Assembly (NCBI RefSeq): GCF_017592555.1
Contig: NZ_JAGFNS010000036.1
Coordinates: 21,087-85,086 of the forward strand
Source of the DNA: Actinoplanes flavus
Lineage (GTDB): Bacteria > Actinomycetota > Actinomycetes > Mycobacteriales > Micromonosporaceae
Length of the DNA stretch: 64,000 bases
Direction of reading: 5' to 3'
Position numbers and translations under genes: made by a program
Notes under the pieces: model-generated
Told to the model about the DNA's origin: nothing
Seen by the model: the letters and a program-made list of their open reading frames with translations, nothing else
Database searches by the model: none
In this document: positions 7,602-16,877 of the stretch, in pieces
How the letters are laid out: the number at the start of each line of letters is the position of its first letter
Numbering within the stretch: position 1 is the stretch's first letter

Positions 7602-9592
7602 CGGCACCACCCGGCGCGCCATCGCTGCTGGCCATCCGGATCAGCGTCGGCGAGACCGGCGACCGGTACCAAGCTGAACTACTCACCGGCGCTGGTGACC
7701 GGTTGGCTGCCGGCACGTTCGACCTGCTGCTTCCGAACTTCGGCGACGGCTCGCCAGAACCCGCCGAGCAGCAGATTCGGGAGGCGGTGCTCGGCGCCTA
7801 CACACCCGGCCCGGGTCGGATCGCCATGATCGGGACATACCTGGCCGAACTGCTGAACACCGCCGGGATCGGTGCGGCCTGGCATGAGGCCCGCAAGGCG
7901 CTTCCAGCCGCGCTCACCGTGCTCGACATCCGCGTGGCGGAGTTGGCCCGGCTGCCATGGGAGTTGCTGACCGACGCCGGTGTGCCGGTTGCCATGACGA
8001 AACCGGGACTGGTTCGCGGCCGGTTCCCGCTCACTGTCGCGCCCGGCCCGGCTCCGACCCCGATCCGGGTTCTGATCCTGGTCGGCTCGGCCAAGCGCGA
8101 TCTGTCCGCCGAGAGCGAGGTCGCCGCCATCCAACGTGCGCTCGCTTGCCGGCCCTGGCAGGCACACGCCGAGGTACTCGTCGAGCCGTCGGTCACCGAG
8201 TTCTACAACCGGGTCGAGGAACTTCGCCCGGACGTCCTGCATTTCATCGGGCACGGTCGGTGCGCTCCGGGCAGGGGCGAACCGGTGCTTGATCTCACCG
8301 ACGCGGACACCGGCGAGGCCTGGAGCCTGTCGGCCGCCGACATTCGGTCCGGCTCGCTGCGCTGGATGCCGCGGGTACTGGTGCTCAACGCCTGCCGAAC
8401 GGCAGAGCTGAGCGACCAGGCTGGTGTCTGGAGCATCGCCGACGCCGCCATGGAGGCCGGGGCACTCGCCGTGGTGTGCATGCAGGGCTTGGTCGACTCG
8501 CAATTGGCCGTCCGTTTCTCCGACGAGTTCTACCGGGAGTTGAATGCCGGCTCCCGGGTGGATCAGGCGGTGGCGCAGGCTCGTTCGATCATCGGCCGGG
8601 GCCCGGCCCGCGAGCGGCGGGATTGGGGACTGCCGGTACTGCACCTGGGTGCCCCGCCGGCCGAGGTGCTGCCGATCGACTGCCCACTCACCGACGCCGA
8701 CCGGCAGCGGCTGACCGTCGTCCCGGAGTTCGTCGACGCCCGCCGACTCGTCGACCGGGACGTGCAACGCCGGAACATGTGGCTCACCGACGGCGTCGGC
8801 CGGGGATTGGTCGCGGTCTCAGGTGCCGCGAAGATGGGGCGTACCCGGTTGGTCCACGCCGCGCTGCTGACCTGCGCTGGACAGGGACACCACGTCCGCT
8901 ACACCGATCTCGGCGAGGCCCGGCGGTTGACCTGGGTCGAGGCGCTCTACGCGATCCGGGACGGTCTGCCGGCCTCCGGCTCAGCGCTGCGCGATCCGCT
9001 GCCGGCGCCGGCGTTCGCCGACTTCAACCGCGAGATCGTACGGCTCGCCGCTGGCCAGGAGCCACAGCCAGGCGACCCGACGCCGGCCGAGCCCCCAAGG
9101 CCGCCGTTCACCGCCGCGACCGAGTATGCCCCCGCCTTCGCCCAGCGGATCGCCGACCGATTCCTCCAAGCGCTAGGCCGGGTGGCGGCGGACCGGCCGT
9201 TGACCATTGCGATCGATCACATCGGCGGCGTCCATCAGGGCGGGGTGGTGGCCGAACAGGTAGCCAGCCACCTGAGCCCACTACTGTTGCGCCCGGCCGC
9301 GCGCGGCGATCTCGGCTCGGTCCGGCTGATTCTGGTCCTACGCGATGAAGAACGCGATCTTCTCACCCCGGACGTGCAGACCCTCATGTATGAGGTCAGG
9401 GTCCCGGGCTTCGACCGCCGCCTCTACCCGTTCCTACAGCGTGAGCACTTCGCCCGCGCCGGGCACGCTGACGACACGTGGCACCGGTACGAGCCTCTCG
9501 TAGAGGTGGCTCAGGTCGGCCTGATCGAGGAGGACTGGGGTCCGCACTGGTTCACCTGGTTCGACCAGGCCGTCAAGGGGGGTGCACGATGA
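7598..9592 (+). CDS. CHAT-domain caspase-like protease with degenerate STAND-type ATPase region
   Basis: A 664-aa protein. Residues about 1-310 form a CHAT (caspase HetF associated with TPR) domain. It has an LPWELL element, catalytic H219 in FIGHGR and catalytic C266 in LNACRT, followed by the usual ADAAMEAGALAVV helix. From about 385 an ATPase-like region begins, but its P-loop reads GAAKMGRT (409-416), with Arg in place of the essential Lys; a Walker B-like strand IAIDHIG lies near 536. The protein should be an active cysteine protease with a non-hydrolysing regulatory half. The start is GTG at 7598, overlapping the previous stop. Its target is unknown; neighbouring proteins are candidates. 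Confidence 0.85.
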   Translation: MTAPPGAPSLLAIRISVGETGDRYQAELLTGAGDRLAAGTFDLLLPNFGDGSPEPAEQQIREAVLGAYTPGPGRIAMIGTYLAELLNTAGIGAAWHEARKALPAALTVLDIRVAELARLPWELLTDAGVPVAMTKPGLVRGRFPLTVAPGPAPTPIRVLILVGSAKRDLSAESEVAAIQRALACRPWQAHAEVLVEPSVTEFYNRVEELRPDVLHFIGHGRCAPGRGEPVLDLTDADTGEAWSLSAADIRSGSLRWMPRVLVLNACRTAELSDQAGVWSIADAAMEAGALAVVCMQGLVDSQLAVRFSDEFYRELNAGSRVDQAVAQARSIIGRGPARERRDWGLPVLHLGAPPAEVLPIDCPLTDADRQRLTVVPEFVDARRLVDRDVQRRNMWLTDGVGRGLVAVSGAAKMGRTRLVHAALLTCAGQGHHVRYTDLGEARRLTWVEALYAIRDGLPASGSALRDPLPAPAFADFNREIVRLAAGQEPQPGDPTPAEPPRPPFTAATEYAPAFAQRIADRFLQALGRVAADRPLTIAIDHIGGVHQGGVVAEQVASHLSPLLLRPAARGDLGSVRLILVLRDEERDLLTPDVQTLMYEVRVPGFDRRLYPFLQREHFARAGHADDTWHRYEPLVEVAQVGLIEEDWGPHWFTWFDQAVKGGAR

Positions 9593-12500
9593 CCGACGCT
9601 TACCTGGACGATCTGATCCGGCGGCTCACCTCGGGTGAGGATCCCGGCCGGATCCAGCGCTCGCTGCTCACCCGCGAGGTTCGCGAGACGCTGCGGCGGT
9701 GCGCCGTCGCCCGCACCTTCGACCGTGCCGTCCACGATCAGGTGCTGTGCTCGCCCGGCGGTCCGGACGTCGCCACCATGCTTCGAGACGGTTACGCCGA
9801 ACCGATTCCCGGCCCGGGGTCACTGTTCCGGCTCGGTTCCGACGTACGTCAGGAGTGGCTCGAGGACTGGCCACCCAGTGTCGACGGCCGCGTGCCGGAG
9901 GGCATCGTCGCGCTCAGCGGGCGGCTCGCCGACGCGTACGCGGAACGCGGCGACGGGGTTGAGGAGCTGTATCACCGCGCACTGTCCGATCCCGGCGGGG
10001 CGGCCGCGCTCTTCACCCGCCTGTTCGCCGATGCCGACGCGCGGTTCGACCTCGCCGCTTGCCAGGACGTGCTGGACACGGTGAGCGAACCCGGCCGCCT
10101 GGCCTGGCTCGATCCCGTACTGACCGGCCTGCGCGCTGACCGGCACGCCTACCTGCGGGCGCGCTCGTTTTGGTCCACCGAATGGTTGCAGTCCGCCCGC
10201 TACCTGCAGCGCCCGTCCGTCGACCGACACCTCGAGCGGTTGATCGCGGACGACCGGTCCCGCGCTTTGCAGTTGCACGCCCGCGGTGGCAGTGGCAAGA
10301 CCATGCTGCTGCGCTGGTTCATCGCCCGCCGCTGCGTGCCCGAGCCCGCTCGCATCCCGTGCGCCCGGATCGACTTCGACCTGGTCGCTGTCGCGGTCGC
10401 CGGCCGCCGCCCGTGGCTGTTGCTGCTCGAGCTTGCCGACCAGCTCAACCGGCAGATGCCGGACGCACCCTTCCAGGAACTGCTCAACGACCGGGGGGTG
10501 CTGCGCGCCCTGCTCGACCTCCGGCCGTCCCGTGCCGTGCTCAGCGCCGGCGGGCAACTGGACACGGAGCCGGAGCGTGTCGCAGAGGAGGTCGTCGACC
10601 GGTTCGCACGCACGCTGGCCGAGACCGCCGGGCAGCGGCCGGTTCTGCTGGCCTTCGACACCTTCGAGCGCGTGCTGCTGGATCGTGAGGGCGAACCGGC
10701 GGCGATCCTACGTCTGCTCGACCAGATAAGGCGCCGTTGCCCTTCGGTCCGATTGCTCCTGGCCGGCCGCTACGACCTGCGTGACCGGGTATCCGACCTG
10801 CGAAAGATCCTTCCCCGGTTGCGCACCGCCACGGTCAAGCGGTTCTCCCGGCCGGAGGCGGCGCGTTACCTGCGCGAACGGCGAGGCATCAACGACCGGG
10901 CACTGGTCAGCGCGATGGTCTCCAAGAGCAACGGCGACCCGTTCGTGCTCGCCCTGCTCGCCGACCTCGCCCGAGATCGGGCCGGCCTGAGACCCGAGGA
11001 GATTCTCGCGTACGACGATCCGCAGGCCCTGTACCTGGTCGAACGTATCATCTCCCGGGTGGACGACCCAGCGGTGCGCTGGCTTCTGCGCTACGGGGTC
11101 GTCCCGCGCCGGCTCAGCTACGGATTCGTGGCGGAGGTGATGGCCCCGTTCCTACGGCAGGGCATGTCCGGCACGTCGACCGTCGACGACCCGGAGACCG
11201 ACCGACTCCCCGAACGCGGGCCGGAGGCGCTGTTCCCGAAGGATGTCCTGGCCGATCCGCAAGCGCCTCTGAACCTGGAGGCGGTGTGGCAGCGGCTGTT
11301 GCAGTACGCCGCCCGGGCGTCCTGGGTCTCGCTGCAGCCCGATGATCCCGGCGTCGTAGTCTTCCACCCCGACCTGGTTACCCCGATGCGCCGGGTGCTA
11401 CGCCGTCACCCGGTCTACCTGCGGCTGCATACCGCAGCGGCCGAGTACTGCCTGTTGCAGAGCGACCGCCCGGGCGCGAACCGCCTGCCGTGGCTGCTGG
11501 ACATGATCTACCACTGCTTCCAATCCGGTTCCCGTGATGCGGCGCAGTCTTGGCGTACGGCACTGGCCACCGCCGAAGAACGCTTCGGACTCGATGCCCG
11601 GGCGCGGGTTGCCGAGGAGCTTCTCGGCCCGGAGTACGTGGACGAGCGCGGCGATCCATTGCCCTTCGACGCGCAACGGGTGATCGTCGGCTGGGACATC
11701 CTGATCGAATCGCACCTCGAGCGGGGACGGGTGGCGATCAATCAGGCCAGATCTGTTCCAGCTGGGCTTCTGCGCATGTATGTCGAGCGTGGCCTCGCCG
11801 CAATACGTGAGGCCGATCGCATCAGGCGGGAACACGACGGACTGAACCTGTATGCGCCTGAGTTGGCCGTGGTCACCTCGCTTGCTGAGGGACTTCTCGC
11901 TCCTGCGACCGCCCTTGGTGATCGCGTCACGGAACCGGTCAGCGGCGCGGATCCGGTATCCGGGTTCGCCGGTACGGAGCTACTCGCCGATGAGGTGCGC
12001 GATACCGATCCGGGCCGGGCTTCGGTGCTCTATTCCGCGATCGTCGGCTACCTGAACGACGCGAATCCGGTAGCGGCGGTCCGTGTTCGTCACAAATCGA
12101 TCCGGACGCTGGCCGATCGAGGGCGGTTCCAACTGGCGCTCCATGAATCGGAGGGGCTGCCACGCCCTGATCTCGACACCGAAGCCGGCGCCCTCACGTT
12201 ACTCGATCAAGGCCGCGTCTGGCTGCGAGCCGGTGAGCCGGCCGGGCTGCTCGCCTTGGTCGAACGTTTACCGGCCGAGCATGCCGCAACACCGTCGGCG
12301 GCCGCGGCGCGTGATTGGTGCGTCGCCGCGGTCAAGATGGCGCAGAACGAGCCGTTCGCGACCCTACGGATCTGCGAGCGGGCGCTCGTCCGGCTGGCCT
12401 CGACCTCCACCGGCGATCTCCCGCGGCTGCGCCTGGAACTCATGGAATTGCACGCCCTTTCCCACGCCGCCGTCCTGCAAATCGCCGAGGCACTCGGCGA

Positions 12501-14805
12501 ACTCGAGGACGTCACCGCGGGCTGGCGTGACCTGGGCGAGCCGGAACGCTCCTGGATGGCGGCTGGCGCCCCGGCCGATTTCGACCTGCGCGGCAACCAG
12601 ACTCTACGGGGGCAGGCCGACCATCTGGCCACGGGAGCCGAGCGGAACCGGGGCGAAGGCTGGTTCCGGTCCTCGTTGAGCGCATTGCGCTTCGCGGTCA
12701 CCCGGAACGAATCCTTCACCGTGGATGCCATGTTCGGGCATCTGGTCGAGCAACTCGGTCCGGACGCGGCGCCGCACCGACTGGTGCAGCTCGCCCTGGT
12801 GATGCTGCCGACCGGGACGGAAGACGCCGTAACGATGCTGATCGACAACCTGCAGCGAATCGATTCGGTGCCGGCCCGGCTGATGCTGCTGACCCCACTG
12901 CGGTGGTGTAGGCGCATCTCCCTCACCGCCGAGCAGCACGCCGCTCTCATCGAGTTGGTCGGTCCGCAGCCAACCCTCGACCGGCCGGAGGCACTGCTGT
13001 CGTGGGCGGAGATCACCCGGCTACTCGGCGACCATGCCGCCGCCACCAGCGCGATCCACTTGGCCACCACCTCTTGGCTGCACTACTTCACCCCGGCCCA
13101 CGACCACCGGGACCGGCACTTCTGGCGCTGGCTGCTGCTGGACGCCGCCGAACGCCTCGGCCACCCCGAACTGCCAATCCCGCCTCCTGTCGGTGAGAAC
13201 GCCCTGCATTTCGCCGACCGAGCGAGCGAAACTCCGGTCCTCGCCGCAGCCACCCTCATTCTGGCGGCGCTACGCACCCCGGCCGATCCACAGGCCGTCC
13301 ACTGGCTGGACCGCGGTGACGAGTTGCTCGGTGAGGGCGGCGCCGGCGGCTCTCAGTGGGAGGTCTACCTTCTGCTCGGTCAGGCACTCGCCGCTCTGGA
13401 AACGAACCAGGGCCGGGCACGTGTCTACCTCGATCATGCCCGGCAGAACTGGGAACGCATCCGGCCGACCGAGCCCCTGCCGTACCTGGACAGGTTCGAC
13501 TCGATCGCGACTTCATCACCAGCCGAGCCGCCGTTCCTCGACATCGGTGCGGTGTTGCCGGATTGGTCGCACAGTCAGATCGTCTGCCGCGCGGAGACGG
13601 TTGGCAGCGGTTTCCTCGTCACGGTCACCAGTAAACGGGAACCGGTCCGGCGCAACACTGTGCAGTCTCCCCTTGCTCGCCCCTCCTCCCCGTCGCTGAC
13701 GGCCCGCATCGAGATGCTCGTCTCCGAGCTGTTGAAATCACCCGGTGACCGCGCGCCGCTACTCAACAGCTTGTTCCGTCCCTTCCGCAAGTCGGCGTAC
13801 CACGCCCCCGTGGCGATCGCGCCGACCTCGACGATCCTCGGCGCAGTGCCGTGGGAATTCATGTCGGGCACCGAACTGCGCGCGCCCGGGGAGCATCCGT
13901 TCACCCGGGTGTCGACCCAGGAGCTGATCCACCGGCACACGGTGACCGTACTTCAGCAGGGCCTGCACGCCGCGCTGGAGGTTCCGCTCGCCGTCGACGG
14001 ATTGTTCGGCCCAGCGACCCAGCAGGCCGTGGAGAGATTCCTGCTCCAGGGTGGCATGGGCACGACATTCGACGCGCATGCCTGGAACCGTCTGACCGAC
14101 ACGGTGGCCGGCCACGCCACCGGCCGGCCCGAGGTGCTGGTCGTGCTGCCGGGCACGGAGAGCACCTTGTCCCATGGCCGCGGCGGGCTTCGCGAAGGTG
14201 TCGATCTCGCCGACCTCTACCGCCGACAGGGCTTCGTCGTCCGGGAGGCGGTCAACCCGGTGCCCAGCATATTGAACCGGCACATTCGGGAGATGTCGCG
14301 CGGTAGACGTCTGGCGGTGGTGCACATCGCGGGTGGGTTCGGTGCCCAGCACAACGAGGTCTATGTCGAATTCGCCTCTCAACGTGAGGTGTCCGGCATG
14401 AGCAAGCGGCCCGGTGAAGGAACGTCCACGACGTTGACGAGCGGGGCGCTGGATCGGGCGATCGCCTCCCTCGCTGCGGAACTGCCGCGCCCGCTGATCA
14501 TCCTGGATCCGGGGCGGCCGCGGAGCTCAGGTGAGGCGATGCGGCAACTGGTGCTGCGCAACGCCTTCGCCCACCGATTGCTCGAATTCGGGAATATTCC
14601 GGTATTGCTCGCGATCGGCCTCGACCGGCGGGATCTGGCCGACCGCCGCGTGCGTATCGCTCAGGCCTTAGCCCAAGGGCGAACGGCAGACGAGGTGGTA
14701 CGCGCGATTGTGGGCGAGGATCACGGAACGGACCAGATCGCCCGAGGTGCCGCGATCTTCACTCATCTGCCGCCGTATGCGCTGCCACGCTGGCGGGTCC
14801 GATGA
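9589..14805 (+). CDS. Large NACHT/STAND ATPase with helical repeats and C-terminal CHAT-like pseudoprotease
   Basis: A 1738-aa protein. A helical N-terminus (1-200) leads to a P-loop GGSGKT (233-238), a Walker B strand LLAFDTFE near 353 and further STAND-like motifs. A long alpha-helical repeat region (about 650-1280) follows. The last 350 residues resemble a CHAT fold: a PWEFM element near 1420, VVHIAGG near 1577, and IILDPG near 1637 where the catalytic Cys would lie. The Cys is absent. A peptidoglycan-binding-like helical motif, VDGLFGPATQQAVERFL, is inserted near 1470-1487. The gene is ATGA-coupled to the protease gene upstream and to the metallopeptidase gene downstream. It is probably the NTP-dependent sensor/switch of the system. 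Confidence 0.8.
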   Translation: MTDAYLDDLIRRLTSGEDPGRIQRSLLTREVRETLRRCAVARTFDRAVHDQVLCSPGGPDVATMLRDGYAEPIPGPGSLFRLGSDVRQEWLEDWPPSVDGRVPEGIVALSGRLADAYAERGDGVEELYHRALSDPGGAAALFTRLFADADARFDLAACQDVLDTVSEPGRLAWLDPVLTGLRADRHAYLRARSFWSTEWLQSARYLQRPSVDRHLERLIADDRSRALQLHARGGSGKTMLLRWFIARRCVPEPARIPCARIDFDLVAVAVAGRRPWLLLLELADQLNRQMPDAPFQELLNDRGVLRALLDLRPSRAVLSAGGQLDTEPERVAEEVVDRFARTLAETAGQRPVLLAFDTFERVLLDREGEPAAILRLLDQIRRRCPSVRLLLAGRYDLRDRVSDLRKILPRLRTATVKRFSRPEAARYLRERRGINDRALVSAMVSKSNGDPFVLALLADLARDRAGLRPEEILAYDDPQALYLVERIISRVDDPAVRWLLRYGVVPRRLSYGFVAEVMAPFLRQGMSGTSTVDDPETDRLPERGPEALFPKDVLADPQAPLNLEAVWQRLLQYAARASWVSLQPDDPGVVVFHPDLVTPMRRVLRRHPVYLRLHTAAAEYCLLQSDRPGANRLPWLLDMIYHCFQSGSRDAAQSWRTALATAEERFGLDARARVAEELLGPEYVDERGDPLPFDAQRVIVGWDILIESHLERGRVAINQARSVPAGLLRMYVERGLAAIREADRIRREHDGLNLYAPELAVVTSLAEGLLAPATALGDRVTEPVSGADPVSGFAGTELLADEVRDTDPGRASVLYSAIVGYLNDANPVAAVRVRHKSIRTLADRGRFQLALHESEGLPRPDLDTEAGALTLLDQGRVWLRAGEPAGLLALVERLPAEHAATPSAAAARDWCVAAVKMAQNEPFATLRICERALVRLASTSTGDLPRLRLELMELHALSHAAVLQIAEALGELEDVTAGWRDLGEPERSWMAAGAPADFDLRGNQTLRGQADHLATGAERNRGEGWFRSSLSALRFAVTRNESFTVDAMFGHLVEQLGPDAAPHRLVQLALVMLPTGTEDAVTMLIDNLQRIDSVPARLMLLTPLRWCRRISLTAEQHAALIELVGPQPTLDRPEALLSWAEITRLLGDHAAATSAIHLATTSWLHYFTPAHDHRDRHFWRWLLLDAAERLGHPELPIPPPVGENALHFADRASETPVLAAATLILAALRTPADPQAVHWLDRGDELLGEGGAGGSQWEVYLLLGQALAALETNQGRARVYLDHARQNWERIRPTEPLPYLDRFDSIATSSPAEPPFLDIGAVLPDWSHSQIVCRAETVGSGFLVTVTSKREPVRRNTVQSPLARPSSPSLTARIEMLVSELLKSPGDRAPLLNSLFRPFRKSAYHAPVAIAPTSTILGAVPWEFMSGTELRAPGEHPFTRVSTQELIHRHTVTVLQQGLHAALEVPLAVDGLFGPATQQAVERFLLQGGMGTTFDAHAWNRLTDTVAGHATGRPEVLVVLPGTESTLSHGRGGLREGVDLADLYRRQGFVVREAVNPVPSILNRHIREMSRGRRLAVVHIAGGFGAQHNEVYVEFASQREVSGMSKRPGEGTSTTLTSGALDRAIASLAAELPRPLIILDPGRPRSSGEAMRQLVLRNAFAHRLLEFGNIPVLLAIGLDRRDLADRRVRIAQALAQGRTADEVVRAIVGEDHGTDQIARGAAIFTHLPPYALPRWRVR

Positions 14806-16136
14806 ACTCGGCCGTCGGCGAGCGCAAGCTGGCAGAGCTCACCGCCAAGATCGCCGGCCTGCGTGAGGAGTTCACGCACTGGCGATCCGAGAGCTCCGCC
14901 GGCCGTCCGCTCGAGAAACACTACAGCCAGATCGAGCGGATCACGGCCCGTCTGGATACGTTCACGGAGCTGCTCATACGGGATCTGACAGACGAGAACA
15001 TTCTCACCCGGTGGCAAGGCATCGAGCTGAGCTTGCTCGACGTCCATCACCTCTGGGACTTCTTTCGCGGCAAGTTTGCCGCTCGCTACGTGCCCTGGTT
15101 GCGGGACGTCCTGGTGGTCGGCGACGAACTGGTCTGGGCCTGCTACGCCCCGGCTCAGGCCGCCGCCGCCCGGTCCGGCCAAATGGATCCGAACTCCGTT
15201 CGTGAGCCGCCGCTGACCTACTTTGGCAATGACGCCACCCCGCTCGCAATCTCGCGGCACTCGTCCTACCGGGCCAGTCTGTACACCGATGAGCTGGCCG
15301 GTGAGCTACGTTCCCTGCCGGTTCCGGTCACCGCCGTTCCCTGGCATCAGGGCGCCCACGTGCCCGACGTGCTGATGCTCACGCATGAGGCCGGCCATCA
15401 CGTCGAGGACGATTTCGGTCTCACGCCGCACCTTACCGCCGCCGTGGCCACGTCCGGCATCCCACCGACCCGCCTGACGTTCTGGCAGGACCGCCTCGGG
15501 GAGGTGTTCGCGGACATCTACGGGGTACTCAGCGCCGGTGCCGGCTACGTCACAGCGCTCGCCGACTTCCTCGCCGCGCCACCACCCGTGGTCGCCGGGC
15601 AGCGGGCCCACGCCCGCTATCCGACCACGCACCTGCGCGTCCAGCTGGCGCTGGCCACTCTCGCCGCGACCTGTCCCACCGATTCGCGAGCCACGGTCCT
15701 TGACGAGGCATGGCAGACCACTCATCCCGACCACGACTATGCAGCCTACGACGCGGACGTCCCTAGGGTTGTGGAGTCAGTGTTGTCCTACCCGTACCCC
15801 GCCTTTGGCGAGCTCAGGCTTCCGGCAGTCCTGTCGTTCGCCTCGCTGTCCCGTGAGACGGACATCGACGCGGCCCAGCTACTCGATGGGCGCCGACCCC
15901 TAAGCGGCGACCCTCGCGCCCTGCTCGCCGCCGCCAGCTTGGCCTTCTATGACGATCCGGCTGGCTACCGTAAACATTCCGTGGCCGCCCGGACCACCGA
16001 TCGAGTCCGCGCGGTGCAGGCGCAGGGCACACGGTTCCGCAGCCGGTCCACTTCGCAGCCGACCCTGGCGGCCGCCGACCGGGCTGCAGGGGCGTCCTTG
16101 TACGAACGGCTGACCGACCGTCATCGGCTCCGGTGA
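14802..16136 (+). CDS. HEXXH zinc metallopeptidase, last gene of the CHAT operon
   Basis: A 444-aa protein. The zinc site is H195-E196-x-x-H199 (THEAGHH), with a likely third ligand E234 in GEVFADIYG, a gluzincin-like arrangement. The N-terminal 90 residues are helical and charged, probably a coiled coil for protein contacts. There is no signal peptide, so it acts in the cytoplasm. Its start overlaps the ATPase stop as ATGA, so the four genes of the operon should be made in fixed proportion. A second protease beside a CHAT protease is typical of conflict systems; the specific family is not one I recognise. Confidence 0.8.
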   Translation: MNSAVGERKLAELTAKIAGLREEFTHWRSESSAGRPLEKHYSQIERITARLDTFTELLIRDLTDENILTRWQGIELSLLDVHHLWDFFRGKFAARYVPWLRDVLVVGDELVWACYAPAQAAAARSGQMDPNSVREPPLTYFGNDATPLAISRHSSYRASLYTDELAGELRSLPVPVTAVPWHQGAHVPDVLMLTHEAGHHVEDDFGLTPHLTAAVATSGIPPTRLTFWQDRLGEVFADIYGVLSAGAGYVTALADFLAAPPPVVAGQRAHARYPTTHLRVQLALATLAATCPTDSRATVLDEAWQTTHPDHDYAAYDADVPRVVESVLSYPYPAFGELRLPAVLSFASLSRETDIDAAQLLDGRRPLSGDPRALLAAASLAFYDDPAGYRKHSVAARTTDRVRAVQAQGTRFRSRSTSQPTLAAADRAAGASLYERLTDRHRLR

Positions 16137-16178
16137 GGCGCGTTCAGGCGCGGAATCCGCCGCACGTGATCGAGCCTC

Positions 16179-16877
16179 TCATGAGCCCGGACTGCTGAGC
16201 CCGGCGAAATACCGCTCCAGCACGTCGAGACCGCCGCTGCGGGTTGGTTCGCCACCTCCAGCTCGAGCCAGCTCAGCCAGTAGGCGGTGGTTGGGCCGGA
16301 GGAACTCCGGCGGCTCGGCTTCCCGTCGCTGACGGTCCCACCAGCGCTGGAACATCGCCTCGTCGCCGATCCCGAGTGTGTGCAGCCGCACCCCCAGCGA
16401 GCGGTGCAGATCGGCCGTCAGTAGAACCGGATCCGCCGCGGCAGGGATCACCTCACCCGTTGTTCGAGCCTCGTGGGGTCGCCAATCAGTGCCGTCGCTT
16501 ACCAGCACCATCAAAGAATCGTTACCGGGTACGCCATACCGGTGCAGCAGGTCAGCCGCTCGGTACAGTGCCTTACCCAGGTCGGTGCCCTTTTCCTGGC
16601 AGCGCAGGAGCGCGACCGCCTCGCGAAGGTCCTTGCCATCCCCGAGATCGGCCATCGTGCCTGTCCCTGGGAAGACCACCTCGAACTCCGTGGTGAAGGC
16701 GGCAAGCGCGAACCGGCCGGGCAGGCGCGAGACATCCCTGAGGGCTCGTTGCAAGGCCTCCATTCGGGTTAGGTAGCGCTGGCCTTCCTCATCGGGGATG
16801 TCATCGCAGGCCATCGAGCCGCTGCAATCGGCGAGCACGACGATGTCCACTCCGCGGTCCCCCGTCGGCCAGCTCAC
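16179..16877 (-). CDS. vWA-domain protein with intact MIDAS
   Basis: A 232-aa protein made almost entirely of one von Willebrand factor A domain. The metal-ion-dependent adhesion site is D17-C-S19-G-S21, with Thr in EKGTDLG and Asp in VSDGTD. Such domains bind a partner through Mg2+, often a MoxR-type or STAND ATPase in bacterial conflict systems. It has no signal or TM segment. It is translated from GTG at 16877, overlapping the stop of the zinc/KH gene, and converges on the metallopeptidase gene with only about 40 bp between stops. That it works with the NACHT protein is inferred from position. Confidence 0.8.
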   Translation of the reverse strand: MSWPTGDRGVDIVVLADCSGSMACDDIPDEEGQRYLTRMEALQRALRDVSRLPGRFALAAFTTEFEVVFPGTGTMADLGDGKDLREAVALLRCQEKGTDLGKALYRAADLLHRYGVPGNDSLMVLVSDGTDWRPHEARTTGEVIPAAADPVLLTADLHRSLGVRLHTLGIGDEAMFQRWWDRQRREAEPPEFLRPNHRLLAELARAGGGEPTRSGGLDVLERYFAGLSSPGS

